Assembly (NCBI GenBank): GCA_035772735.1
Contig: JASDFA010000006.1
Span: forward strand, 26,887,501-26,951,500
DNA: 64,000 nucleotides
Reading direction: 5' to 3'
DNA from: Datura wrightii
Taxonomy: Eukaryota > Streptophyta > Magnoliopsida > Solanales > Solanaceae
Both the position numbers and the translations under genes were made by a program. This document shows positions 1-11,031 of the stretch, piece by piece; the first letter of the stretch is position 1, and the number at the start of each line of letters is the position of its first letter. Below the pieces are notes generated by a model. That model was not told the DNA's origin. It made no database searches and saw only the letters and a list, made by a program, of their open reading frames with translations.

Positions 1-296
1 TACATAATAGCCATTCCATGATCAATTTATCTATAGAACTTGAGTCTGGGTGGAAGTTAGATCTTAAAACAATTAACAACATGTAATAACAGTATCATCC
101 TGATAATATAATCTGACTGACTTAGTTGATCTCAAAATGGTTGTGTACTAACAATTCAATCTACAACTTGCTAGGTATATGCACGTACAAGCACTTCCCT
201 TGTCAAAAGAAAATGGCACAGGTATAAATAATCAGATCTCGTTATAATGATAGTATTTTTTAAAAATTTCATGATTGCTATCGTGAGGTGTTGTAA

Positions 297-491
297 CAGA
301 GGCGGATCCACGATTTAAAATTTATGGGTTCAATTTTTCAGATTTTAAGATTGAACCCAATATATTTATAAAGTTATGGGTTTATATCTATTACTTATTA
401 TAATTTTAATAAATTTCACACATAATTTATACTTCGCATCAAAAGTTATGGGTTCAATTGAATCCATAACTTCTTCATCCATCCGTCTCTG
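297..491. mobile_element. hAT-type MITE with 8-bp TSD
   Basis: A 195-bp non-coding element is bounded by terminal inverted repeats beginning CAGAGGCGGAT on the left and, read on the other strand, CAGAGACGGAT on the right. It is flanked by the perfect 8-bp direct repeat TGTTGTAA at 289-296 and 492-499. An 8-bp duplication with a CAG-type terminus is the mark of the hAT superfamily. The interior contains two copies of a 'ttatgggttcaat' word in opposite senses. There is no coding capacity, so it would have been mobilised in trans. Confidence 0.85.
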
Positions 492-499
492 TGTTGTAA

Positions 500-1760
500 T
501 ATATGTTTATTGACATTTAACGTTTAAATCTCATTTAATTGCTATAAACAAAAGTGCGCAAAAAATAGTTTAGTGATTTTGTGTACCAAGAAGAAAGAAT
601 GTATTTGTTAACCAATTCAATCAAAAAAAAATAATAGAAAGAGTAAGAATGTAAAAAAAGCATACACTAATAGCTTTTTCTCATGAAGTTATGACTATAA
701 CTGATGGTCCCATTTAAATATAATTTTTTTCGTTTAGATATTCGTATTTGAAATTTACATTAATAATGATTACAATAAATATTTTAATATTTTATTTTTA
801 TAAATAATATATTTTATACAAAATATTATGACACAATATTTGAATAAAGTTGTTATAGCGTGATAATTTTACAAGGAATATACCGTTGTAATGAATGTCA
901 CTGTTGTTATAAGTAGAATATTTCTATAGCAAAGTAAAATATAACATAAAAAATTAGTTATGAAGAAAATCAGACCATTATAATAAAATGATATTATAAC
1001 AACTAATAATTATAACGAGGTTTAATTGTAGTGCAAAGTAAAAGTATAATTTATCCATAACCAAAAACTACAAATGCCTCAACAACTTTATAGTAAAGTG
1101 AAAGAGAAGGACTCCCTTCAAGGTCTGCCATTACGTTTCTTGATGTTTCTCTTATTTTGTTTGGTGAAGTATATATGTTGCATGACCTCTTATTTACCTT
1201 CTCTCTCTCTTATTTGATATTTTACTTTCTACACAATACTTTTTAAAGCCTTTCTCGACATTTTCTTCTATATTTCTCCCTCCTTTTCTTCAATATCTTC
1301 TAATCAATTTATTCAATACAACGATCTATGTAGAATGAATTTCACATGAAGTGACCTGCTGTGGCCTATGGACTTGAAATATTGAGTACTGGGAAATAAC
1401 TTCTTAGCCCAGTTGATCCATATTGATTGGCCCAACCCTCCTGCCTTCCCTTTCCTAACTTTTTGCTGCCTAGTAGGGTAGGGCCGATGGCCCATATTTC
1501 CTTATTGGTCTGCATGGTTACATAATTGCAACTTTTTAAAATTGTAACTATAAATGTTACAATTATTTTCTTAATTACCTAACATACAATATATACCTTA
1601 TACATAATTAAATATATATTATAAATATGATAACTTTTTATAAATCGAATAAGTAATAATTTCTTTCATAATTTAAATAGATTAAATATGATAAAAATTT
1701 AATATGTATTATTATATTTAACAACATACATATATTAAATATGCTAAATATGTTAAATAT

Positions 1761-1761
<1 letters not shown>
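500..1761. other. AT-rich intergenic DNA, no gene seen
   Basis: No open frame with coding character or known family was found. A pyrimidine-rich patch (about 1195-1300) is followed at about 1405-1495 by several GGCCCA/TGGGCC-type words (cttagcccag, ttggcccaac, gatggcccat). These resemble plant site II promoter elements, but no initiator or downstream reading frame supports a promoter call. The open frame over this patch on the minus strand has no recognisable features. Confidence 0.4.
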
Positions 1762-1815
<54 letters not shown>

Positions 1816-1819
1816 TTTA
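1762..1819. repeat. (ATT)n/(ATTT)n microsatellite
   Basis: About 13 ATT units grade into five ATTT units. It is a simple sequence repeat, probably length-polymorphic. Confidence 0.95.
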
Positions 1820-1827
1820 AAAAGAAT

Positions 1828-2250
1828 TGTTCATCTTATCCTCATATTTATCATCCATAAATTTTTCTTTTACTTTAGTCTTTCACATATAAAGATTATG
1901 AACATAATATATATTAGACACCATAAACTATATATATTATATTATGCATGTGTATCAATATATCATATTATATGATTGAAGCATATATGTGCATCTACTT
2001 TTTTATATTATGCACAATTTTTATTTTAAAAAAAATTATTCATATTATCCTCATATTCATCATTCATAAATTTTTCTTTTACTTTAGTCTTTCACATATA
2101 AAGATTATGAAATATAATATATACTACACATCATATACTATATAATATATTTTGCATATGCGTATCAATATATTATATTATATTATATAACTGAAGATAT
2201 ATTGTGCATCTATTTTTTATATTATGTACAATTTTTATTAATACAAAAAT
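1828..2250. repeat. Tandem duplication, unit about 209 bp
   Basis: Two adjacent copies share the ordered landmarks 'tatcctcatatt', 'aaatttttcttttacttta', 'gtctttcacatataaagat' and 'gtgcatcta'. The same landmark falls at 1839 and 2048, giving a 209-bp period. The copies differ by scattered substitutions and small AT indels. The 65-codon plus-strand frame here is a by-product of AT-rich repeat sequence. Confidence 0.8.
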
Positions 2251-2379
2251 ACCTTTGATGAACTTTTGGATGAATTCACCCTTTATTTAAGGATTTTAAA
2301 ATATTTCGACAAAATAAAAGTAAATTTTAACAAATCACAACTGATTTATAAAAAAAACAGAGAAGAGTGAGATTCTTGG

Positions 2380-2575
2380 AAAATCAAATAAAAATAGAGA
2401 AGAAAGAGGTATTTTTGAATTTTTTGAAAAAAATAAATATGGAGAAGATAAAAGAGTTTTTGGGAAAATAAAAATGGAGAAGAGATAGGGATTATAGGAA
2501 TTTTTGAAAAAATAAATATGGAGAAGATAGAGGGATTCTTGGAATTTTTTGAGGATTTTTGAAATTTTTGCAAAA
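2380..2575. repeat. Purine-rich tandem repeat, unit about 82 bp
   Basis: A word built on 'aaataaatatggagaagata' recurs at about 2430 and 2512, with a shorter variant between (aaaatggagaagagatag). The strand is strongly purine-biased. The 75-codon minus-strand frame is the translation of this low-complexity DNA (rich in F, S, I) and is not a gene. Confidence 0.65.
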
Positions 2576-3094
2576 AAAAAAATGAAAAAGAGAGTATTTT
2601 ATCCTATTTTGTGTATTTAAATTGTCATATTAGCTATATAATCTTTTTTTTTATATTCAATTAGAATACATATTTTAGGAAAGTAAAAGTTGTACAAAAT
2701 GTAATTAAAAAGATAAAATTTTAAATAGTTTGTATTTATGTAATTTTATTTAAAAAATTATAATTTTTATAATTTTGATTTTTAAAAATGGTATTTATGT
2801 AAGAAATCCTTCCATTTTTTGATGAAAAATTACGTGAATATATGTCATTCGCATAAATGTCCTTATTTTAGTGTGATTTTTAATTTTTGCTCCATAAATT
2901 GTGGTCTTTAATTTTTGCCATTCAGCACATTAAGTGAACAAATAGTGGTCACAAATACTCTTAACAGCCAAAACAAAATTGCAGGACATGAGTTTTGCCC
3001 AAATTATGCCTGAGACATAAATTCTGCTACTTAAATTGTGCTTATACTTAAACTCTTCTACATTTTCTATGCTTAACTACCTGCATCTTTAACT

Positions 3095-4255
3095 TATGTC
3101 TTATGTCATGACTTGTGACTTTGGCGTATGATTTAATTTTTTTTATCTAATAAACTTTTTACATTTATATCTTATGCTATGAAATTGTGCCTTTGGGGCA
3201 TAATTTAAGTTTTTTTTATCTAATAAATTCTTTACACTTATGGCTTATGTCAGACTTGTGCCTTTGGGGCATAATTTCATTTTTTTTTCATCTAATAATC
3301 TTTTTGCACTTATGTCTTATGCCATGACTTGTATTTTTGGGGCATAATTTCATTTTCTTTTCCATTTAATAAATTTTTTAGACTTATGTCTTATGGCATG
3401 ACTTGTGTCTTTGGGGTATAATTTTATTTTTTCATCTAATAAACTTTTTACACTTATATCTTGTGCCGTGACTTATGTCTTTGGGGCATAATTTCATTTT
3501 TTTCATCTAGTAAATTTTTTGCACTTATGTCTTATGCCATGACTTGTACTTTTGGGGCATGATTTTATTTTTTTCATCTAATAAGCTTTTTACACTTATG
3601 TGTTATGTCATGACTTGAACCTTTGGGGCATAATTTTTTTTTATGCAATAAACTTATGTCATGACTTGTGCCTTTGGGGCATGATTTCATTTTTTTTTTG
3701 CCCATGCAATAAACTTATGTCATGACTAGTGCCTTTGGGCATTATTTTTTTTCTCATACAATAAACTCCCTTCATTTGTAACTTATGCCTTATGCCATGA
3801 CTTATGTTTTTTGGGCATGATTTTATTTTTTTCCCATCCAATAAACTTATGTCATGACTTGTGTCTTTGGGGCATGATTTCATTTTTTTTCCATGCAGTG
3901 AATTTCATGCATTTATAAGTTATGCCTTATGCCATGACTTTTGTCTTTGAGGCATAATTTTATTTTTTATTTTTTCATGCAATAAACTTCCTACATTTAT
4001 AACTTGTGCTTTATGTCATGACTTGTGCCTTTGAGGCATGATTTTTTTTTTCATCCAATAAACTTCATGCATTTATGTCGTATGCCATGACTTGTGTCTT
4101 TGGGTCATAATTTTATTTTTGTTCCCTATGCAATAAACTTCCTACATTTATAACTTATGCCTTATGTCATGACTTGTGACTTTGGGGCATAATTTTTTTT
4201 TCATGCAATAAACTTATGTCATGACTTATGCCTTTGGGGCATGATTTCATTTTTC
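3095..4255. repeat. Minisatellite, about 17 units of 50-85 bp
   Basis: The unit is built as 'cttatgccatgacttgtg', 'cctttggggcataattt', a T-tract, then 'catctaataaactt'. The word 'catgacttgtg' or a variant recurs at about 3108, 3323, 3398, 3469, 3539, 3609, 3660, 3720, 3797, 3852, 3932, 4017, 4087, 4168 and 4218, with two weaker units near 3178 and 3250. The usual spacing is about 72 bp. The short minus-strand frame at 3659-3883 is translated repeat (a recurring SCPK-x-TSHDIS pattern), not a protein gene. Confidence 0.85.
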
Positions 4256-4533
4256 GTAAAAAAAATAAAAGCTAAGAAAAATGATAGACATCTACCATAA
4301 TAAGAAAAGATTGAGATAAAGTAGAAATGAGGATCATATAACCTGCATAATAAGATTGAAAAATATAGGCTTAGTTTATATAAAATATGCAAGCACCGAA
4401 CAACTGAAAAAGAAATGACAAGAAATTATGAAAAGAAACAGAAAACAATACCAAGCATTGTTTTATCCAACTTATAACTAAATCGGAATATTTTGACAAA
4501 ACGGCATAGTTTGGAAAGCCTACTTATCGAATT
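4256..4533. other. Spacer between the two T1 arrays
   Basis: Purine-rich, AT-rich sequence with no open frame and no repeat unit. It separates the 72-bp minisatellite from the 131-bp tandem array. Confidence 0.4.
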
Positions 4534-5171
4534 ATGCCTCGAAAAGGGAGGAATTGAATATAAGACAAAATTCAAAATAACAAAATATTTATCAATGTAT
4601 AGCTGAACCGGAAAATATTTAATATGCGGCGAAATTTCATTAATATTAAATTTGAATAGTTACGCTTGAAACGACAAGAATTAATTATAATGCACAATCT
4701 TAAAAAAATTAAAATGGTAATATAATTTATGCCAGAACCGGTAAATTTTGAATATGCGGTAAAATTTCACTAATATTAAAGTTGCAAGGTTACATCTGGA
4801 AAGACAAGAATATACTATAAGGCAGAATTTCAAAAATTTTAAAAACTTTATATAATTTATGCCTTACCCAATAAAATTTAAATATAGGGCAAAGTTTAAA
4901 TGATAATAAAGTTGAAAAGTTAAGCCTGCAAAAGGGATGAATTGAATATAAGGCAAAAATTTAAAAACTAATAAATTATTAATTCAATTTATGCCTTAAC
5001 CGGCAAAGTTTAAATATAGGGCAAAGTTTAAATAGTAATAAAGTTGGAAAGATACGCCTGCAAAGGGGACAAATTGAATATAAGGAAAAAACTTTAGAAA
5101 AAATTAAATTATTGATCCAATTTATGTCATAACCGGTAAAGTTTAAATAATAATAAGGTTGGAAAGTTACG
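4534..5171. repeat. Tandem array, unit about 131 bp (left part)
   Basis: Five units begin at about 4534, 4662, 4793, 4923 and 5055. Each runs 'gcctgcaaaagggatgaatt', 'gaatataaggcaaaa', 'aatttatgccttaaccgg', 'aatatagggcaaagtttaaa', 'aataaagttggaaagttac'. The array is cut at 5171 by a solo LTR and resumes in the same phase at 7351. The first two units are the most diverged. Confidence 0.85.
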
Positions 5172-7061
5172 TGTCATGCCCCACCTTAGGAGGTATGACT
5201 GGCACCTGGTTCCATACTGGGATCTGAACTGACCTGAATGGCTTATGCACTTTCCGTGCATATCTGCTCTTCAAAAGAAATAATGAGTTATATCTCGGTT
5301 GTAAACACAACCTCCGACTGACAAGGCCGCATAGCTACCTGTAAAAAAAAATAACTCGTCAACAATAAGCAGTAAAGGGGATCCTATGTGGGCCGACAAG
5401 ACCACCATGCTATCTAGTTATATCATAATGAATATAGGTAATCAGAACTATACTATAGCCGACAAGGCTGCTAATCAATAGCTAAATTAGGCCCCACACG
5501 GCCGTCACGCAAAAGAAAACATACATAGGCCCCACACGGCCAACACCAAAACTAATATTGAAAATTTGTAGCTTGCAATCCTCTAAGAGTGGAATAATGG
5601 TCGGGACAGGGCCTCCACCTACCCATAATTGAATAACAAAAGAACAAACCTTCTAACTAACAACTTCGGGGCAAAGGAGCTGATTAGACTGCTAACTCAA
5701 CTGACGACTAGGGAGGTCCTGAACTGCGTCTAACCATACCTGCAGGCAAGTAATGCAGCGCCCCAAAGATGGGCGTCAGTACAACATGCACTGAATATCT
5801 AAGACAGTAAATGAAAATGACTAAATAATACTGATAATGAAACTAAAACAGTTCAATAGGAGGGACAAAGAGTTAACCTGAATAGTCTTACAACCTGCAG
5901 TATAACTAACAGTAAATAATGCAAACAAGAACCTTACTAGCCCCCATAAGCCCGGAAGGTACAACCAGCACAAAATAACCCTCCCGGGGCCCCCATAAGC
6001 CCTACCGAGTTCACTATAATCTATATACCCCTAACTAGATCAAAATGAGTCAACAGGTAACTATAGCAGACCCTCCAGTCCTCTGGGTCTGCAACTAAGC
6101 CCGCTTAGGTCCTGATCTGTAGTTGTATCTAAGTCTGGTGGACTCTTGATAACTGCACCCTGGGCATCAGGCTCAATGAGGGTCAGTGATGCCAATACGG
6201 CATAAAAATAATAGTTCAGTCATGAAATGGACTGTAATATGGTCCTTGGGCCTCTGTGTAGTCCCTTGGGACAACATCTAGCTCCTTGGATCGATTTATA
6301 TAGCTCCGAAGGCAACAACACAGCTAGTAACCCTGGGATTGGTCACGGAAGGCTATACAGGGCAAGGTCAATCCTAATCTAAACAGAAAATGCTAATCTC
6401 AGACTAATAATAGCAACTAACCACAACAATCATACTTCTGGCATTCTTACGAGAGTCTAGGTCACATTACAATACGATAGGAATAACTTGTCGAAGGAAT
6501 TTTCTTTAACATACCTTGAATACTAATTTCTGACTTAACTGGCGAGGTTTAACTTGCAATCGGCAGTTCCTTCCAACTGTAACCTTTATGCTGAGAATAT
6601 AGGACTAATTTCAATACTAAATTTGGCAAATAACAATGACTTTCAATAATTATATCAATTATAATTCAATTTTGAATAACTCGATGGAAAACCTATAATT
6701 TCCCCAGATCAATAGTAAGTGAATGCGTAAAAATCAAGTAGTCACCCCCTGACCCATACACCTATTGTAATGTCGGTCAACGAGGTAAAGAGTTTAGAAG
6801 GGAGAAGTGCTTACTAATGCCTGTGGCCTTTTAGAATTCAATTTGGAGTAATTCTAACAACTTTTACTCGGCGGAGTTCCGATTTGCTGAGCGAATTTTC
6901 AAGAAATAACTCCGTAGTAGTGCTTCCCATAGGCCTAAAACTCGTTACCCGAAGTTAATTTGCGTTTGGTAACGTAATCGGGTAAAAAATCAATAAATTT
7001 GCGTGCTCTACTATTTTCCACTCGTGGGTTTACTTAGAAATATTTTAAATTGAATGAAACG

Positions 7062-7290
7062 CTTATATATATAGCCTGGGCAGTGGCGGGAAGGGGGGGG
7101 GGGGGGGGGAGAGCGACCCGTGCTGCCCAAAGCGCCACAATGCCCCCGCGCCGCACCTCCCATAGCGGCAGCAGGCCTGGCGCGCTGCGCTAGCCAGTGC
7201 ACTGCAAGCTGGGGCGTCGCGCTGGCTCCTCGCGGCCTAGCCTTCCCAGACCCTGTTTCTGAGGCTCTTTCCATACACGCCGAGCTCTCC
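7062..7290 (-). promoter_or_regulatory. LTR promoter: TATA block plus GC-rich cluster
   Basis: On the minus strand a GC-rich block (about 7290 down to 7110, many gcgc, ggcgc and gccgc words) and a run of cytosines precede the TATA-like ctatatatataag at 7074-7062. The order matches the other LTRs in the window. No transcription data are available. Confidence 0.5.
7093..7109. repeat. G17 homopolymer
   Basis: Seventeen consecutive G on the plus strand lie between the TATA block and the GC-rich cluster of the solo LTR. It could form a G-quadruplex, and its length is a likely sequencing uncertainty. Confidence 0.9.
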
Positions 7291-7350
7291 TTACTCGTCA
7301 CAATCCACACGTACGCCTACTAACCGATAAATATTTCATGGGGTGCAATA

Positions 7351-7480
7351 TTATTCCCATAAAAGGGAGGAATTGAATATAAGGCAAAACCTTTAAAAAT
7401 TTTAATTATTGATCCAATTTATGCCTTAACCGGCAACATTTGAATAAAAATATACCTTAAGGTACAAGTTATGCCTGAAA
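7351..7480. repeat. Tandem array, unit about 131 bp (right part)
   Basis: This continues the 4534-5171 array after the solo LTR, with the landmarks 'aaaagggaggaattgaatat', 'aaggcaaaacc' and 'atttatgccttaaccggca' in the expected order. It then degrades into unique sequence up to the right end of T1. About 7481-7900 holds no gene. Confidence 0.8.
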
Positions 7481-7954
7481 TGCTAAGAATTACCTATAGG
7501 CACAAAGTTCGCTAAAAATCAGACATTAAATAGATTTAAATAATATTGTACTCGGTATGCATGAACTTCAATAAGAATCAAGATGAAAACTACAGAAATA
7601 CTACAATTTTAGATTTGAAGCTCAAAAAATTTGTTAAAAATAAACTGAAAAAAAAAAAGTAATGTTAAACAAGTGGAATAAACTATCTAAAGACAACAAT
7701 AAACAAATCTGAAAAGATCGGCAAATAGAAATGAAGACTGAAGAATGAAGGTAATACGAAATACTGAGCAGATAGAGGAAAAAAAGATTGAGAAGATGAG
7801 TAAGGAACACAAAAAATACAGGTTTCTAGAGAATAAGGGCTTTTTTTTTCAATTAAATATTATTAAGTGGATGCGAAGGCCATAATTTAAACACCGTATA
7901 TATGAGGGGAAAATATTAAAGATCATTTTCTTTTTAGGACAATTCGCGCAAAAA

Positions 7955-8399
7955 CTTGTATAATATAATCAAATCAATTATCTATATATAATTAGTTTAA
8001 TGTTTATCAAAACTATTATTTTTTAATAACAAATATATCATATAAGTATTAATAATTGTAGAATAAATTTTAATTAAAGTTGATTCCTAAATAACTATAA
8101 TTCTTCCTCCTAAAATTACACTCAGAAAATTTCTCTCTCGTAACTATTGATTCTCTACAATAAAAGACTTAGAAGATACAAAAATTTATACTTGAAAATA
8201 TAAAACTATGATTAGAACAAATATTATTAGTACATACAACAATAATACACTATATAATTTACACTCGAAAATATAAAAACTATTAAATACATACATTATA
8301 AACACACAAAAAAAGAAAGAGATGGTGAATAAATTAATTGTCATACATAAATGATACTGAATATGTCCAAAAAAAACTATAATACATTGAATATAGAAA
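7955..8399. other. AT-rich DNA, no gene seen
   Basis: Very AT-rich sequence with short 'acactcgaaaatataaa' recurrences near 8185 and 8262. The 74-codon minus-strand frame over 8186-8410 is low-complexity (F, I, Y, V) and unsupported. Confidence 0.4.
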
Positions 8400-9220
8400 A
8401 AAAGATACATTAAAATATGAAAAAATCTAAAGATTTTATAGTTATAATACTTAATGCAATAAAATAAATTACAATAAACTCAATATATAATTAAAAAATT
8501 ATACGTTAACATGAGTTGTATATATTAAAATCTGATATATAAAACCTAATACAAATTATTTCATTTAAATATACTAATTAATATAGTAATATATATGAAA
8601 GTAAAATACTCATAATAATTATAATACACAAATAATTAAAATTACTGAATACATTAACATTACATTCTGATACATTAAATATTTTTAAAAAAATTGATTC
8701 ATATAAGATTTATGAAAAAAATTGATAATATTAAAAACATAAAAAAAATACGTGATCAGCTAAAATCAATGGATACTGTAAAAATGAATTCAAATATATT
8801 ATAAACAGAAAAAAGAATAAAAGAAAAAATAATAATGCTCATACAAGAAAAAACAAAAATAATTATACACAAATAATTAAAATAATTGAATACATTAACA
8901 CTGCATTCTCATGCATTAAACATTTAAAAAATTTAATTTATTTAGATTTATGAAAAAGAATTGGTCATACTAAAAAATACAAAGAAAAAATGACATGTGA
9001 TCAGTTAAATCGATGAATACAGTAAAAATGAATTCAAATATATTATAAATAGAAGAAAAGAAATAAAATACAAAAGAAAAAAGTAATAATTAGATAGATA
9101 AATCAATAAAATACATTAACTTTACATTCTTATATATTAAAATACCTAGTCATATGCAAAAATACAAAGAGAAATTTCAGCATAAAAATAGATTAATTTA
9201 GAAAAAAGAGAAAATTTTAA
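8400..9220. repeat. Degenerate tandem repeat, unit about 220-241 bp
   Basis: The word 'atacattaac' followed by a 'cattct' word recurs at 8649, 8890 and 9111 (spacings 241 and 221). Each is followed by 'gatttatgaaaaa', a 'gtgatcag' word and 'aaaatgaattcaaatatatt'. About three copies are present, with many indels. Confidence 0.7.
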
Positions 9221-9459
9221 TTTTTGGGAGATTGTGCAAATCTCTACAAATAGGTTATTAAATGTGATAAATGCAAACCGATCAATAAATATATGCTATT
9301 AATTAGGCTAAAAGATAGAAATGATAATTATTTTTTATTTGAATATATTTGGTAAATCATAGGTATTATTGATAAATAGTTTATAAATTTGGTAGAGCTA
9401 GTAATATTCGTCTAATAATTGCTAACCAAGGTAATTTTCCCTTCTTCGATTTAGTTTCG

Positions 9460-9970
9460 GTCATTCGCACAAATGTCCTTATTTTGGGATGATTTTTAAT
9501 ATTTTTCCTTCAATTTTTTGATCTTTAATTTTTATCCTTCAACATTTTAAATAACAAAAAAAGGTTGAAAATGCCCCTAACAGCAAAACAAAAAAAATAA
9601 CATGCATAAGTTTTGGCACAAGTTATGCCCCAGGACATAAGTTCACACAAGTTATGCCTTGGGGTATAAGTTCAGTGGCATGAACTTGTGGTTTGGGGCA
9701 TAAATACAGTAGGATGAACTTGTGCCTTGGGGCTAACTTGTGTCTGTGGATATATATATCTATTAAGAGTAAATGTTTGTCTTATGAACTAGATAAGACT
9801 CAACTTATGCTAGCATTCTCTAAGACGTTTGTCTAGCGAAATTAAATCATAATTAAAGATACTTTGGATAATAAATTTTCAACAATTAGTAGGAGTAAAA
9901 ATTAAAGACGACCAATTTAAGGATAAAAATTAAAGGCCATCTCCGAAATAAAAACAGTCCGTGCAAAAAT
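9460..9970. mobile_element. T2: short member of the T1/T3 long-TIR family
   Basis: The left end (gtcattcgcacaaatgtcc, 'ctttaatttttatcc') and the right end (read inverted: ttttgcacggactg, 'cctttaatttttatcc') form imperfect inverted repeats of roughly 90-100 bp. The interior has the family's ttatgcc/ggcataa words (about 9610-9740). About 510 bp, with no coding potential and no clear TSD. Confidence 0.6.
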
Positions 9971-10033
9971 TTGATTTCATTTTGCATTATTTAGAGGTAT
10001 AACTAGACCGCGTGACTACTAAATAATAACAAG

Positions 10034-11031
10034 TTTTTGCACCGATTGCCTCTATTTTGGGGTGGTCTTTAATTTTTACCCCTCAAATTGATGGTCTTTA
10101 ATTTTTTTCCATTAATATTTTAAGTAATAAAAAGGGGACAAAAATACCCCTAATATTTTTTTTAAAAAATCTTTAAAAAAAATTCGCAAGACATAAGTTA
10201 GTCCCAGAAGACATAATTTCATGCTTGGCATAAGTTCAGTAGGCAGAAGTTCAATTTTTTAAACTTTTACCTATAGGCACAAGTTCCCTAATGAACTTAT
10301 GCTTGGTAGGCATAATTTTATGTTATTGAACTTGTGCCTATAATGCAGAATTTCATGTTATTTAGGCACAATTTCAATTGCATGAACTTCTGTCATTTAG
10401 GCACAACTACATGTTACTTAATTTATGCCTGGTAGGCATAATTCATGCGATTGAACTTATGTCAATGGGTTAGAATTTCATGCAAGGCACAATTTCAATT
10501 AGCATAATTTCAATTGCATGAAATTCTAGCCCATTGACACAAGTTCGATAGCATGAAATTATGCCTACCAGGCATAAATTAAGTAACATGTACTTGTGTC
10601 TATGGGGAAAACTTTCATGCAATTAAAATTATGCCCGTAGACACAATTTTAATTGCATGAACTTCTTCCTTCAAGCACAAGTTCATGTTATTAACTTATG
10701 CATGGTAGGCATAGTTTCATGTTATTGAACTTGTGCCTACGGGTATAAGTAGGCACGAGTTCAATACCATGAATTTATGCCTATCAGGCATAAGTCATGT
10801 TGCTTAACTTATGCCTACAGACATAAGGCATAATCTGTGCGAATTTATGCCTTTACAGCATAACTTTGGGCAAAAATCTATGCCTTGTGATTTTTCTTTA
10901 ATCAAGGTTAAGGGCATTTTTGGCCACTTTTTTATCACTTAAAATGTCGAAGGGCACAAATTAAAGACTAAAATTTTAAGGGGTAAAAATTAAAGACCGA
11001 TTTAAAATAAAGACATTCGTGTGAATGATCC
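10034..11031. mobile_element. T3: foldback element, about 1-kb imperfect palindrome
   Basis: The terminal inverted repeats span roughly 115 bp: left 'gcctctattttggggtggtc', 'tttaatttttacccc', 'attttaagtaataaaaa'; the right end read inverted gives the same words. Homology continues inward. Left 10425-10485 (aatttatgcctggtaggcat, aacttatgtcaatgggtta) is matched inverted at about 10525-10585 (tagcccattgacacaagtt, atgcctaccaggcataaatt). The centre is near 10497, so the whole element could fold into one long hairpin. The filler is a degenerate gcatgaactt/ttatgcct/aggcata repeat. No transposase is visible. It is adjacent to T2. Confidence 0.7.

Larger units (their letters stand above)
5172..7350 (-). 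mobile_element. Solo LTR (Ty3/gypsy, relative of the B/C LTR), minus orientation
   Basis: The plus strand begins TGTCATGCCCCACC, homologous to the B LTR start TGTCACGCTCCACC, and ends GGGGTGCAATA, matching the B terminus GTGGTGTAACA. The flanks are TTACG at 5167-5171 and TTATT at 7351-7355. The interrupted host repeat reads 'ttacgcctgcaaaaggg' where intact and 'ttattcccataaaaggg' at the right junction, so TTATT is the decayed second copy of the TSD. Length is 2179 bp. No internal domain or second LTR is present, so unequal recombination has left one LTR. It contains a TATA-like block (7062-7074, read on minus) with a GC-rich cluster just upstream (7080-7290). The small frames on both strands over 7011-7323 arise from that GC-rich patch. 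Confidence 0.88.
2844..7954. mobile_element. T1: long-TIR, minisatellite-filled element (split by a solo LTR)
   Basis: The left end (from gtcattcgcataaatgtcc, then a 'gtctttaatttttgcc' block) matches the left ends of T2 and T3. The right end (ggggaaaatattaaagatc, then ggacaattcgcgcaaaaac) resembles the inverted right ends of T2 and T3. Between them lie a roughly 72-bp minisatellite (3095-4255), a spacer, and a roughly 131-bp tandem array (4534-5171 and 7351-7480) interrupted by a 2.18-kb solo LTR. Without that insert the element would be about 2.9 kb. No transposase frame is visible. A Mutator-like or foldback class is suspected from the long TIRs, but I could not find a TSD, so boundaries are approximate and the pairing of the two ends is inference. 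Confidence 0.5.

Noticed and set aside
1313..1495. 60-codon minus frame
   Set aside because: Too short, no motif, and it overlaps GGCCCA words that explain its GC content.
3095..4255. Regular spaced repeats considered as a CRISPR-like array
   Set aside because: Units vary from about 50 to 85 bp, are degenerate, have no distinct spacers, and the genome is plant nuclear.
7011..7323. Alanine/proline-rich frames on both strands
   Set aside because: They arise from the GC-rich cluster of a solo LTR; stop-free frames are expected in GC-rich DNA.
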